Source of the DNA: Macrosoma leucophasiata
Lineage: Eukaryota > Arthropoda > Insecta > Lepidoptera > Hedylidae
Length of the DNA: 64,000 bases
Assembly: GCA_036365455.1 (NCBI GenBank)
Contig: JAWQUS010000023.1
Span: 2,046,001-2,110,000 of the forward strand
Direction of reading: 5' to 3'
Numbering within the stretch: position 1 is the stretch's first letter; each line of letters opens with the position of its first letter. Position numbers and translations under genes: made by a program. Under the pieces are notes generated by a model that was not told the origin of the DNA, searched no databases, and worked only from the letters and a program-made list of their open reading frames with translations. Positions 1 to 8,385 of the stretch are shown here, piece after piece.

Positions 1-252
1 TTTTTAAGCATACAGTTCACATTGATTTTAAGTGATGACTGCAGTCTATAGACACCCACACAAAGACCAAAGGTCAAAATGCAGATGCCTTACCTCTCCT
101 AAGGGCTAAGGTGCCTCTGTGCCGGGAATAACAGGGCCGTACCACCTTACCGGAACACAAAATGCTGAACACTACCAGTTAGCGGCAAGTATATTAGGTA
201 GTGCGGTGGTGTCTACGTCCGCGAGCTCCGTCACTAGAGCTCTATCACCAGT
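1..252 (-). repeat. Family A SINE, nearly full length, cut by window edge
   Basis: Read on the minus strand it starts with ACTGGTGATAGAGCTC and runs through TGTTCAGCA, CCTGTTATT and CTGCAGTCATCACTT to the A-rich 3' end at base 1. The 5' hairpin stem is kept with one G-T wobble. This is one of about 50 copies of the same short element in the window. Confidence 0.85.
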
Positions 253-599
253 ATTTTCGCTCTAACTACGCGGCCTTCTAACCCTGGTTGCGTTACAGTG
301 AAAATATGCAAGAGATTTTGTAGGCAATAAAGATAATAAATAATAGATGTGTGAAGGTACATGACACTTAGGACCTTTAAGATCCAAACAAAGGCAGTTT
401 CATAATTTAAAATAATCGCAGGGATGGAATAGCTGTGTAACCAAGAAAAATTGTGGTGTTCGTATAAACGTAAATTATTATAGCTTGCAGTATGTATGTA
501 TAAGAATGTTCCATTGTTTAAGAAAAAGGCTCAATAATTACAAGGACTTCAATTCTTTTTGTATGAAAACAACATTAAATTAACGATCCTAATGCTCCC
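253..599. other. No recognisable feature
   Basis: AT-rich DNA. I see no open frame, repeat shared with the rest of the window, or RNA-like fold. Confidence 0.5.
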
Positions 600-829
600 G
601 ACTATTTAAAACTCAATTTTCAAATTCTGGGCGACTCTCACACTCTTAGTCTCCGTTCATCGGAATATCTTGCTCTCCGTCTTCCTTCACACAAAACCGG
701 TTTCATGGCCAACTCTTTCACAGTTTCGGCAATAAAACTCTGGAATTCGCTACCCGTGGATATAAGAAAATCTCCTAGTAAATTCACTTTCAAACGTAAG
801 CTCCGTGACTATTATCTTAAGATGCCTTG
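600..829 (+). pseudogene. LINE reverse transcriptase C-terminal remnant (CR1/Jockey-like)
   Basis: The plus frame ending at the TGA near 829 reads NSFTVSAIKLWNSLPVDIR and then SPSKFTFKRKLRDYYL. The pattern SVSAIRLWNSLP..IR.S.S...FK..L is the usual carboxy end of CR1/Jockey-type LINE polyproteins. No RT catalytic motifs remain upstream, so this is a 5'-truncated or decayed copy. An AT-rich stretch with TATATA runs follows to about 985 and may be its 3' region. Confidence 0.7.
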
Positions 830-984
830 AGTTCTTTTCTTTACAATATTGAATTCGTCTTTCTTTTACTAAATTATTATTATGTATGTATATTATTTAT
901 ATTAATACATATATATACATATATATATATTTATATATACGTATTTATATTTATTATGTATTTATACGTGTATTTATATTATAA
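830..984. other. AT-rich stretch with TATA runs
   Basis: Irregular TA/TATATG-rich low-complexity DNA. It probably belongs to the 3' flank of the LINE remnant upstream. Confidence 0.5.
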
Positions 985-995
985 TATATATCATT

Positions 996-1351
996 TTAAG
1001 CGCGCATGGCCCAGCGGCTGGTGTAGATCTGCTCGGTTAAGCACTACGGGCGCGGTCGGGTAGTGTGATGGGTGACCGCTAGTGGCAAATTAAATGCGCG
1101 TTTCCGTGCTTCGGAGGGCACGTTAAGCCGTCGGTCCCGGTTGCTATCGATAGATAGCAGTCGTTAAACCTTGTCGGAGGCCTTATGGGCGGTTTGAAAA
1201 CATCCGACAGCGGGTTGGCCACTAACCCACCCACCTCCACCAATCCGCATTGGAGCAGCGTGGTGGAGTAAGCTCCAGGCCTCCCCCCAAAAAGGGGAGA
1301 GACTCGTGCCCAGCAGTGGAACGTATAATGGGTTGCCATTATTATTATTAT
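996..1351 (+). mobile_element. Family S: SINE with 5S-rRNA-like promoter, complete copy
   Basis: The copy is bounded by an exact 11-bp direct repeat TATATATCATT (985-995 and 1352-1362), a target-site duplication. Bases 1039-1077 read like the 5S rRNA internal control region: AAGCACTACGGGCGCGGT, then GATGGGTGACC, 39 nt from box A start to box C end, the spacing I know from 5S genes. The body contains a TATCGATAG palindrome. The 3' part carries GCCCAGCAGTGGAACGTAT and ends in (ATT)n. This is the SINE3 design: pol III head of 5S type plus a LINE-type tail. Confidence 0.75.
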
Positions 1352-1379
1352 TATATATCATTAGGCTATTTAGTTTAAT

Positions 1380-1551
1380 GTAAGTTTATTATACTTACTG
1401 CCTTATTCTTTTCTTTCGCGAAATTTGCAATTGCACTATCATATTGACTTTTCTACACTACCTTAAGGTTGACTGGTAGAGAATGCTACCTAGCATTAAG
1501 TCCGCCTCATGTACTTTTATTGTGCTTGGAAGATTAAATAAATAAATAAAT
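1380..1551 (+). repeat. LINE 3' end (CR1/Jockey-like) with (AAAT)n tail
   Basis: GTTGACTGGTAGAGAATGC, then ATTAAGTCCGCC, then TTTATTGTGC and AATAAATAAATAAAT. The same 3' end occurs on the minus strand near 49918-50010, 52455-52575 and 56254-56345. Only the untranslated 3' part is present. Confidence 0.65.
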
Positions 1552-1647
1552 CTTGTCCAAACATTCCCCTTTCACCATCTCATCTTACTGAGTAAAGCGT
1601 TTTACTTCATTGCGTCGGGTAAAACGAAAATTACTTGTGACTATTAA

Positions 1648-2278
1648 AGGCTTATTCAGACCTGAGCGTTATTAGCTACCACCGAAAACCACATTATGTC
1701 TCACTGCTGGGCACGAGTCCCCTTTTTGGGGGGAGGTTTGGAGATTACTCCACCACGCTGTTTTAATACGGGTTCGTGGAGATACTGGTTAGTGGCCAAC
1801 CCGCTGTTGGATATTTTCAAACCGCCCATAGGGCCTTCGATATGGTTGAATGAGTGCTATCTATCGATAGCAACCGGCTTAACGTGCTCTCTGTAGCACG
1901 AAAAAATCGCATTGTTAAATTGTTATGCTGTCCGTTACTAATTTTTTTATGTGGTCAATGAATATACACCTCTTTTGCGCTGTAATAGTCGTGGAAAGTT
2001 TCGAAGATTGCAGTTACGGATAACAACGAAAAGGAAGCGTTATTTTTACAAGCCTTAATTGATTCCGCAGTTTAAAGAATTTTCTTCCGCGCTGTCGCGT
2101 TGTCTATAAGAACTTGTTTCGCCGAAGAAGCGAAACAATATCGCTTACCAAGACAATACCGTTGTAATAACTATTTCGCTCTAGTAGCGGCATTTCATAC
2201 AAAATACCTGAGCGAAACCCGCTCGATGTGACCCTCTACCCACAGCGGAAGCGAATAACGCACAGGTCTGAATAGGCC
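1648..2278. mobile_element. TTAA-flanked MITE
   Basis: TTAA sits on both sides (1644-1647, 2279-2282) and the ends are inverted: AGGCTTATTCAGACCTG at left and, on the other strand at right, GGCCTATTCAGACCTG, continuing into GCGTTATT. The paralogous block at 4054-4275 has a single TTAA and no insert. TTAA duplication is typical of piggyBac-type DNA transposons; no transposase is encoded. The interior includes a fragment of family S. Confidence 0.8.
1693..1897 (-). repeat. Family S fragment nested in the TTAA MITE
   Basis: CACTGCTGGGCACGAGTC, ACTCCACCACGCTG, GTGGCCAACCCGCTGT and TATCGATAGCAACCGG match the 3' two thirds of family S on the minus strand. The 5S-like head is missing. Its position inside the MITE makes it the younger insertion, or cargo of the MITE. 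Confidence 0.75.
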
Positions 2279-2409
2279 TTAAAGAGTGTACTCACTTGAG
2301 CAAACGTACGGCATGTCAATTACAGAAACTACTCACGCTCTATTGGTTGATATTGAAGATAAGCTTTGGTCGGTCTAATCTTCTGGAACGCGTGCCATTT
2401 ATTGTGAAT

Positions 2410-2530
2410 AATAAATAACAATGGCAACCCATTATACGTCCCACTGCTGGGCACGAGTCTCTCCCCTTTTTTTTGGGGGGAGGCCTAGAGCTTACTCCAC
2501 CACGCTGCTCCAATGCAGATTGGTGGAGGT
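2410..2530 (-). repeat. Family S 3' fragment
   Basis: CACTGCTGGGCACGAGTCTC through CCAATGCAGATTGGTGGAGG, minus strand, preceded by the AATAATAA tail. Only about 110 bp of the 3' part is present. Confidence 0.75.
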
Positions 2531-2570
2531 TATTGTGAATGCTTGTTACAAATAAGACTTATCATGTAAA

Positions 2571-3503
2571 TTCCACAGGCGTGGCATACTTCTGTGCCAC
2601 GTCTGTGTACTGTTCTTTAAAAGTACATCAAGAGTAAATCTCCTTACTCCGATTTGCGGATGATATCGTAGCCATGGCTATGAGACTCTAGAAGACCTTG
2701 GCACAATGCTCAATGACCTCAAATGAACATGGACAAGACGAAGATCATGTCGAATGTTCTCGGTTACGCCCACTCCAGTTATGGTCGAGGGTACTCCAGT
2801 TATGGCATAAGTTGATCTGGGTACCCATTCGGATGAACACTGAGACATACTCGACGTCACACCTACTGTCTGTTTGTTCCAAATTGCTTTTATCTGTTGT
2901 TTATTGTTGTTTGTTATTTGTTACATGTTATTCCTATTTTGTGTCTCTGTTTTATCCGAATAAATGTATTCTATTCTATTCTATTCTATTCTATTCTATT
3001 ACTATCCTCGAAGTTGTTGACCATTATGAACAAACGGTCCAGTTAGGTAAGTACAACTTCGAGAAAGAGGTCAATCTCCGAATTCAACTCGGATAGGGGG
3101 GAGCGTTCGGGAAGCTACGATATATCTTTTCGTCCAATGTACCGCAGTGTCTGAGAAGAAGGTCTTTGACCAGTGTGTGTTGCCAGTGATGACAGACGGA
3201 ACCGAAACGTGGTCGCTCACTATGGGCCTTATAAGTGCAATGCAGAGGGCTATGCTCGTATTTCTCTGTGAGATCGAATCATGACACATAGCTCGCAGAA
3301 CTAACGGCCGTTGGGGCAGAAGAGTTCTGGAGTGGCGACTGCGTACCGGAAGACAAAGCGTAGGCGGGCCTCCCACGAGGTGGACTGACGACTTGGTGAA
3401 GATCACTGGATGAGGGCGGCCCAGGACCGTTCGTTGTGGCAATCTTTGGGGAGGCCTTTGTCCAGCAGTGAACGTCTTTTGGCTGAAATGATGATGATGA
3501 TAT
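2571..3503 (+). pseudogene. RTE-type LINE fragment, rearranged
   Basis: Pieces match the larger RTE copy at 31918-34675 in the opposite orientation: CCACAGGCGTGGCA, the RT catalytic region around TTTGCGGATGATATCG (FADDI motif), the C-terminal part (TGGTCGCTCACTATGGGCC, GAGGCGGACCTCCC-like), and the 3' end GTCCAGCAGTGAACGTC followed by the GATGATGAT tail. The middle of the RT domain is deleted, frames are broken, and another LINE 3' end is inserted at about 2792-3003. It cannot encode a working protein. Confidence 0.8.
2792..3003 (+). repeat. LINE 3' end with (ATTCT)n tail inserted in the RTE copy
   Basis: This interrupts the RTE sequence GAGGGTACT...CTCGAAGTTGTTGA. It ends with CCGAATAAATGT and then a pentanucleotide run TTCTATTCTATTC (2967-2999). 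TACT flanks both sides, a possible short target duplication. Confidence 0.6.
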
Positions 3504-3549
3504 ATCGTAAATGCTTGTTGCGAATAAGGTAAGCATTTAACTAATTTCT

Positions 3550-3833
3550 ACTGGTAGTAGAGCTCCAGTGACGGAGCTCGCGGGCGTAGGCACCACCGCA
3601 TTACCTAATATACTTGCCGCTAAATGGTAGTGTTCAGCACTATCGTGTTCCGGTCAGGTGGTAATGTACGGCCCTGTAATTTCCGGCACAGAGGCATAAC
3701 ACCTTAGGCCTCAGGAGTGGCAACGCATCTGCATTTTGACCTTGGTTTTCGTGTGGGTGTCTATAGGCTGCTGTCATCACTTAACATTAATGTGAACTGC
3801 ATGCTTGTTTGTCACTTTCATTACATAAAAAAA
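3550..3833 (+). repeat. Family A SINE, full length
   Basis: From ACTGGTAGTAGAGCTCC to TTACATAAAAAAA with the perfect 5' hairpin. It is followed without a gap by a family B element; the A+B junction is duplicated at 4819-5275. Confidence 0.9.
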
Positions 3834-4006
3834 CATATTAATAATAAATGTGCTATTTATTTTTTGCAATAACACATGCGAGTGAACTTTAGAAATTACA
3901 GAAAAAACGGAAAGGAAAAGGGACTTCGGTAGCTAAGTGGTAAAGTGGCTAGACTGGTTATCCTGAGGTCGCAGGTGCGATTCCTGCCCGAAGTCAAATT
4001 TTCCTG
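3834..4006 (+). repeat. Family B (type B1) tRNA-like foldback element, copy a
   Basis: The 5' module contains GCAATAACACATGCGAGTG, then the left arm GAAAAAACGGAAAGGAAAAG. The tRNA-like part is 3922-3995 (74 nt; acceptor ends GACTTCG/CGAAGTC pair over 7 bp; T arm GCAGG/CCTGC). The right arm is cut after TTTTCC. The sequence nearly repeats 5083-5275. Confidence 0.75.
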
Positions 4007-4008
4007 CT

Positions 4009-4037
4009 CAAGTCACTGGAGCTCTACCACCAGTAAA
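4009..4037 (-). repeat. Family A 5' end fragment
   Basis: GTCACTGGAGCTCTACCACC is the first 25-30 bp of family A on the minus strand. Confidence 0.65.
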
Positions 4038-4053
4038 ATGAAAAGAAAATGAA

Positions 4054-4275
4054 ATCTTGTCGAAACATTCCCCTTTCATCATCCTATGGAGAGTATAACG
4101 TTTCACTTCATTGCATCAGGTACAAGGAAAATTGGATGTGACTGTTAAAGGGCATACTCACTCGAGCAAAGGCATGTCAATTACAGAAACTACTCACGCT
4201 TCATTGGTCGATATTGAAGCTAAGCTTTGGTCTAATCTTCTGGAACTCGTGCCGTGCCAATTATGGTGAATGTTG
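4054..4275 (+). repeat. Block E copy 2 (empty site for the MITE)
   Basis: Matches 1552-1647 + 2279-2425. At GTGACTGTTAAAGGGCATAC it runs straight through where copy 1 carries the TTAA MITE. Confidence 0.75.
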
Positions 4276-4307
4276 TTTGCGAATTAAGTGAAGCACTGTT
4301 ATTTATT

Positions 4308-4557
4308 TGTTTTATATTATTTCGCATTAACACATGCTTGTGAAATATATTTATATTATAAAGAAAAATGGAAATTGCATTGCTTTATGGCTGCTACCAT
4401 AAAGCAATGCAATAAATGTGAAGGAAAGATTCGACAACTCGGGCAGGACTTCAGTAGCTCAATTGGAAGAGCGGCTGGACTAGATTCCCAGTAGGCCGCG
4501 AGTTCGAGTCTCGCCTGAAGTCAAATTTTTCTTTCCATTTTTCTTTATACTATAAAT
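4308..4557 (+). mobile_element. Family B (type B2) tRNA-like retroposon with foldback arms, copy a
   Basis: The 13-bp direct repeat ACTGTTATTTATT (4295-4307, 4558-4570) marks retroposition. The 5' module GTTTTATATTATTTCGCATT ... ACACATGCTTGTGAAATA leads into the left arm TTATAAAGAAAAATGGAAA. The tRNA-like part is 4447-4522 (76 nt): GACTTCA/TGAAGTC acceptor pairing (7 bp), D arm GCTC/GAGC, T arm GCGAG-TTCGAGT-CTCGC. The right arm TTTCCATTTTTCTTTATA is the inverse of the left arm. A second inverted pair, TTGCATTGCTTTATGG and CCATAAAGCAATGCAA, lies between. Confidence 0.8.
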
Positions 4558-4626
4558 ACTGTTATTTATTATTGTTGTTATGTTGTACAAGCATATACCG
4601 TCATATTTTGATATAGCATCATCATT

Positions 4627-4731
4627 TAGCTATCGCAGAGACATAACTACTTAGGTCTCAGGGGTGGCAACGCATCTGCATTTTGACTTGGTCTTTGTGT
4701 AAGTGTCTATAGACTGCAGTCATCACTTAAC
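4627..4731 (+). repeat. Family A2 partial copy
   Basis: TATCGCAGAGACATAACTAC, GGTCTCAGGGGTGGCAACGC, CTGCAGTCATCACTTAACAT. The A2 subfamily has AACTATCACAGAGACATAA where A has ATTTCCGGCACAGAGGCAT. Confidence 0.75.
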
Positions 4732-4818
4732 ATTTTAGGGAACGTTTGTAATTTTAGAAACAAAAAAAAAATGAAAGTAGTATTAGACAGGTATCGAACC
4801 TGCGACTTCTGGTCTTTT

Positions 4819-5082
4819 ACTGGTGGTAGAGCTCCAGTGACGGAGCTCGCGGGCGAAGGCACACCCGCATTAGTGGTAGTGTTCAGCACTATCGTGTTCC
4901 GGTCAGGTGGTAATGTACGGCCTTGTAATTTCCGGCACAGAGGCATAACACCTTAGGCCTCAGGAGTGGTAATGCATCTGCATTTTGACCTTGGTCTTCG
5001 TGTGGGTGTCTATAGGCTGCAGTCATCACTTAACATTAATGTGAACTGCATGTTTGTTTGTCACTTTCATTACATAAAAAAA
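4819..5082 (+). repeat. Family A SINE with internal deletion
   Basis: The 5' hairpin is intact, about 25 bp after CCGCATTA are missing, and it ends TTACATAAAAAAA. It forms a duplicated pair with 3550-3833 and shares private bases, including CTTCGTGTGGGTG. Confidence 0.9.
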
Positions 5083-5275
5083 CATATTAATAATAAATGT
5101 GCTATTTATTTTTTGCAATAACACATGCGAGTGAACTTTAGAAATTACAGAAAAAACGGAAAGGAAAAGGGACTTCGGTAGCTAAGTGGTAAAGTGGCTG
5201 GACTGGTTATCCTGAGGTCGCAGGTGCGATTCCTGCCCGAAGTCAAATTTTCCTTTCCGTTTTTTCTTTAATTTC
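5083..5275 (+). repeat. Family B (type B1) element, copy b
   Basis: The tRNA-like part is 5171-5244 (74 nt, acceptor GACTTCG/CGAAGTC, T arm GCAGG-TGCGATT-CCTGC). Left arm AAACGGAAAGGAAAAG and right arm TTTTCCTTTCCGTTTT are exact inverses. B1 differs from B2 in the tRNA-like body but has the same layout. Confidence 0.75.
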
Positions 5276-5483
5276 TAATATTATTAAAAAGTTGGCCTAC
5301 AAAATCTCGAAAAAACACTACCTGAAATTGATTTAATTAAGACATGAATTTAAAAGAATTCAACACAAAAAATGAAAGTGCGCAAGAAGAAATAGCAAAT
5401 TTAAATTACGAATGTAAGATCGAAATTTGATGAAATAGTGTGTGAAAGAGATAAAGTTATACAGAGCCGAAATTAGTCATAAT

Positions 5484-5608
5484 GTATGTATGTATCTTCA
5501 CGCCAGGTCCCTAACGGGGTAGGCAGAGAGTGTAGAGCGCCAGACATCCCGGTTCTGACAAACCTCTCGTGCTTCGTCTACCTTCATCATTCTCTTCATA
5601 CATGCACG
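5484..5608 (-). mobile_element. LINE-Y, 125-bp 5'-truncated insertion
   Basis: Bounded by the 11-bp direct repeat TTAGTCATAAT (5473-5483, 5609-5619). On the minus strand it carries the last about 115 bp of LINE-Y, coding for the VWRSTLS-type end of the polyprotein, and the (CATA)n tail. Typical target-primed, 5'-truncated LINE insertion. Confidence 0.85.
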
Positions 5609-5642
5609 TTAGTCATAATCTCTAAGAATAATACGGTGGAAA

Positions 5643-5996
5643 ATGAAACATCCTCCTCTACCTCATGCAAATGTGCAAGAAAGGCTTCCTCCAGGTCAAG
5701 ATCTGCAATGGCCTCTCTGGAAATCGCTAAACCGATTACGTTCCCAAGTAGGCTGTTGCAGACAAAACCTGCTCAACTGGGGTTTCACTCCTATTTCTAC
5801 GGAACAATGTTACTGTGGGGCTCCATCTCAGACGATGCAACACATGCTTCTTTGTCCATTAGCCCCCTGCTCCTGCACTTTAGAGGACCTCCAACAGGCA
5901 AACAATGCTGCAGTCGCTGTAGCGAGGTATTGGGCGGACAAAATTTGACAACATTAAAATGTATCGAGCCGCTGACTCGAAAAGAAGAAAAGTCAA
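5643..5996 (+). pseudogene. Non-LTR retrotransposon C-terminal zinc-finger remnant
   Basis: The open frame 5643-5948 contains WPLWKSLNRLR, LLNWGF, then CYCGAPSQTMQHMLLCPL and WADKI at the stop. A Cys-x-Cys-Gly...His-x3-Cys cluster just before the end is common in one group of insect LINE polyproteins. An AAAAGAAGAAAAG tail follows. No RT domain remains. I cannot name the clade. Confidence 0.65.
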
Positions 5997-6282
5997 CATC
6001 TCTTTCCTAAACTCGATGTGGAACATTCCTAAGTTGGCACTGTACCGACTTTCATTTACAGAAGTGATTACAGGTCATCTCAAAAATACATCTCGAATGA
6101 ACATAATTTCATTTATCAATTTCCGTTCGGAAAAAAAAACAGCTCCGTAAAAAATCATTATCGAAATGAGATCCGCGAACGCTAACGTGCGTTCATCCGC
6201 ACATCCGCGGACTTAATTCCAGCGGAACATATGTGACAAGTATAATCGAGTGCACAAGTGCTGAAGTAAATTATTGTTTTAG
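5997..6282. other. No recognisable feature
   Basis: Mixed sequence with a short imperfect inverted CCGCGGA/TCCGCGA pair near 6170-6212. Nothing shared with other parts of the window. Confidence 0.4.
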
Positions 6283-6362
6283 GGTTCCGTACCCCTATTA
6301 TTAAGACTCCGCTGTTCGTCTATCTGTCCGTTTGTCTGAAAAATTCAAACCCAAAATTTTAT
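6283..6362 (+). repeat. GGGTTCCGTA repeat fragment
   Basis: AGGGTTCCGTACCCCTATT followed by CTGTCCGTTTGTCTG. Relatives lie at 14175-14268 (-), 28835-28990 (+) and 61380-61430 (-). I know this pattern as a widespread insect repeat; its type is unclear. Confidence 0.5.
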
Positions 6363-6548
6363 ATAATCACTTGGAAATAATAGAATTTGCTTGTGATAGG
6401 TCAAATTACAAAATTAAAATGAAAGCGAATCTCGTAATTCATGTATTATATTTCTAATACTGTATCAAAAAATAAAATAAATATTTAAGGGTCCCAGAAA
6501 ACGCTGCCTGCGCGATAAGGCCGCACCTTTGTTATAATTATGCTATCC

Positions 6549-6600
6549 ATTTTTTGTATAAATTGCCAGGCGTGAACTACTGGCAATTTACACAAAAAAT
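6549..6600. repeat. 21-bp-stem inverted repeat
   Basis: ATTTTTTGTATAAATTGCC... at left and the inverse ...GGCAATTTACACAAAAAAT at right pair over 21 bp with one mismatch around a 10-nt loop. Confidence 0.8.
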
Positions 6601-6682
6601 GGGTTGGGTTGTTCTGTTGTCGCTCAGTTGGGAGAGCGGCTAGATTAGATTTAATACCCGCCTGACGACAATTTTTTCATTA
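6600..6682 (+). repeat. Degenerate tRNA-like relic (B2-like)
   Basis: TTGTCGCTCAGTTGGGAGAG, CGGCTAGATTAGATT, then CCCGCCTGACGACAA. The D-arm and acceptor pairing (TTGTCG/CGACAA) are kept but the T arm is deleted, so it is not a tRNA gene. Confidence 0.5.
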
Positions 6683-6992
6683 ATAATATTTTAGTGATGC
6701 GGATACGGAGCCCGAGACCTTTCCAACGAATGCAAAACCGTGGAAAACGGTTCGTGCGTTCTGGAAAGAAAACCCGACTTATTTTTATATTATATATTAT
6801 GTAATCGTTTGGTCTACGACGATAAATTTAAAAATAAACATGCACATTTCCCTGCCTAACCTTTTATTTCTCGCAAGCGCATTATAAAATTATAACACGA
6901 AACAAAACAATACACTAAAATCATTACGTTGTTGCCAGTACATCAATCACAAGCACGTTAACCAACAAATAAATTAACAAAGGACACTAACC
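6683..6992. other. No recognisable feature
   Basis: AT-rich; no supported gene or shared repeat. Confidence 0.4.
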
Positions 6993-7003
6993 GTAAATTT
7001 GTA

Positions 7004-7355
7004 TTTTATTTAACGAAAAATGGAAAGAAAAATTTGACTTCAGGCGAGACTCGAACTCGCGGCCTATTGGGAATCTAGTCCAGCCGCTCTTCCAATTGAG
7101 CTACTGAAGTCCTGCCCGATTTGTCAAATCTTTCCTTCACATTTATTGCATTGCTTTATGGTAGCAGCAGCGCCATCTATTGCCCACTATGCTAGTAAGG
7201 CAACCGATATAATAGACTTTGCAGTTTATTGAATATCGTAAAGAAGTAGCTTATACCCTTAATAATTGTTGTATATTATTTCGCAGTAACACATGCTTGT
7301 GAAATATATTTTATTCAACGAAAAATGGGAAGAAAAATTTGACTTCAGGCGAGAC
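7004..7355 (-). mobile_element. Family B (type B2) retroposon, longest copy
   Basis: The direct repeat GTAAATTTGTA (6993-7003, 7356-7366) delimits it. The tRNA-like part is 7036-7111 on the minus strand (76 nt, 7-bp acceptor pairing). In sense direction the order is: tRNA 3' end plus tail, inverted 5' module, about 160-bp leader (with AGATGGCGCTGCTGC), tRNA-like body, tail. The two tails, about 300 bp apart, share the private variant AACGAAAAATGG where other copies have AAAGAAAAATGG. Confidence 0.8.
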
Positions 7356-7366
7356 GTAAATTTGTA

Positions 7367-7884
7367 ATTTCCTCAAATTATTCCAAACGCCACAAATTAA
7401 ATTGATTGTTTATGAGTCGGAAATGTTTGAAACTTTTCTTTATTGTAACGGGAATTCTGAATCTTTGTCACTGTTGGATCCTAGAGGTGCTTTGAATGTA
7501 AATAAGTGTGCGGCTTGATGAATATTTTTGCATAAATACAATAAACATTCAATCTACCCTAGCGCCGTGACCTGTGGACCCACATTTATTTAGGTTTAGT
7601 CCGTATATGTTACGCGTGAGGAGCGATAGGAAATATATACGACATTGAAATTTGTGAGCTTGTTTACAAGTAATGTTCAAGTTGAAAAAATATTTTTTAA
7701 GGGCGGATATCACCGTTTGCTCTGAGAACTGAGTTTAAAATTTGCATCCAATTTCAGCTTAATAATGATCAATTTTTGTCGGTGAAATTCGAATAGTGTC
7801 ATTAAAAACATTTAAGACAATATTCACTATAAGCGTTTTGCAAAAATTGATCGCGTTCTATTACGACAGTGAGATCGGCCCTAA
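7367..7884. other. No recognisable feature
   Basis: AT-rich unique-looking DNA with no coding signal. Confidence 0.4.
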
Positions 7885-8385
7885 GTATTTTTTTTTATTT
7901 CAAAGGATTGACAGACAAGCAGACGGCCCACCTGATGGAGTGGGTAGCGTCGCCTATGAATATTTGCAACATCAGGGAAGTTTCCAACACGTTGCCAACC
8001 CTGAAGGACTCTTTTGACGCCTGTTTTGAAGAACGCCATATTGTAGCGCTTGGGGAACACCTCAGATGGAAGTTCGTTCCACCATTTGCACATTCTGGGC
8101 AGAAACGAACGTGAGCACCGTTGAGCACTGCCAGGTGTCCAGTCGGTGAGGGTGAAACTTCTCTCTTCAGCGGGTAGTACGGTGGAGGAAAATTGACGAT
8201 GCCATCATGTCGAACAGTTCAGCAGAGCACTCACCATTGTAGAGACGGTATTACACGCACAGACTCCCAATGTCTCTGCGCAGGCTCAGATGTTCGAGCC
8301 TGTCAGTAAGCCCTGGATCGTTAACAATACGAACGGCGCGTCTTTGTCAAGTGGACCAAGCCCACAAATGAGAGCAGTATTCCGT
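7885..8385 (-). pseudogene. LINE-X: C-terminal and 3' end of a CR1/Jockey-type LINE
   Basis: The minus-strand frame shows WWNELPSEVFPKRYNMAFFK and GVKRVLQGWQRVGNFPDVAN, the carboxy end of a LINE polyprotein. Upstream (8100-8385) more of the same region is readable but out of frame. The 3' end reads CCATCAGGTGGGCCGTCTGC, then CTTGTCTGTCAATCC and an A-rich tail. 5' truncated and frameshifted. The homologous 3' end is found on family A. Confidence 0.75.

Larger units (their letters stand above)
1552..2425 (+). repeat. Block E copy 1, interrupted by a MITE
   Basis: Bases 1552-1647 plus 2279-2425 match 4054-4275 closely (CATTCCCCTTTCA, GTGACTATTAA, GAAACTACTCACGCT, AAGCTTTGGTC). The MITE at 1648-2278 splits this copy; the other copy has the empty site. 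Function unknown. Confidence 0.75.

Noticed and set aside
4447..4522. tRNA gene on the basis of good acceptor, D and T arms
   Set aside because: The sequence is repeated within retroposons with tails and target duplications, the anticodon arm has a mismatch, and truncated forms exist. Called SINE-type.
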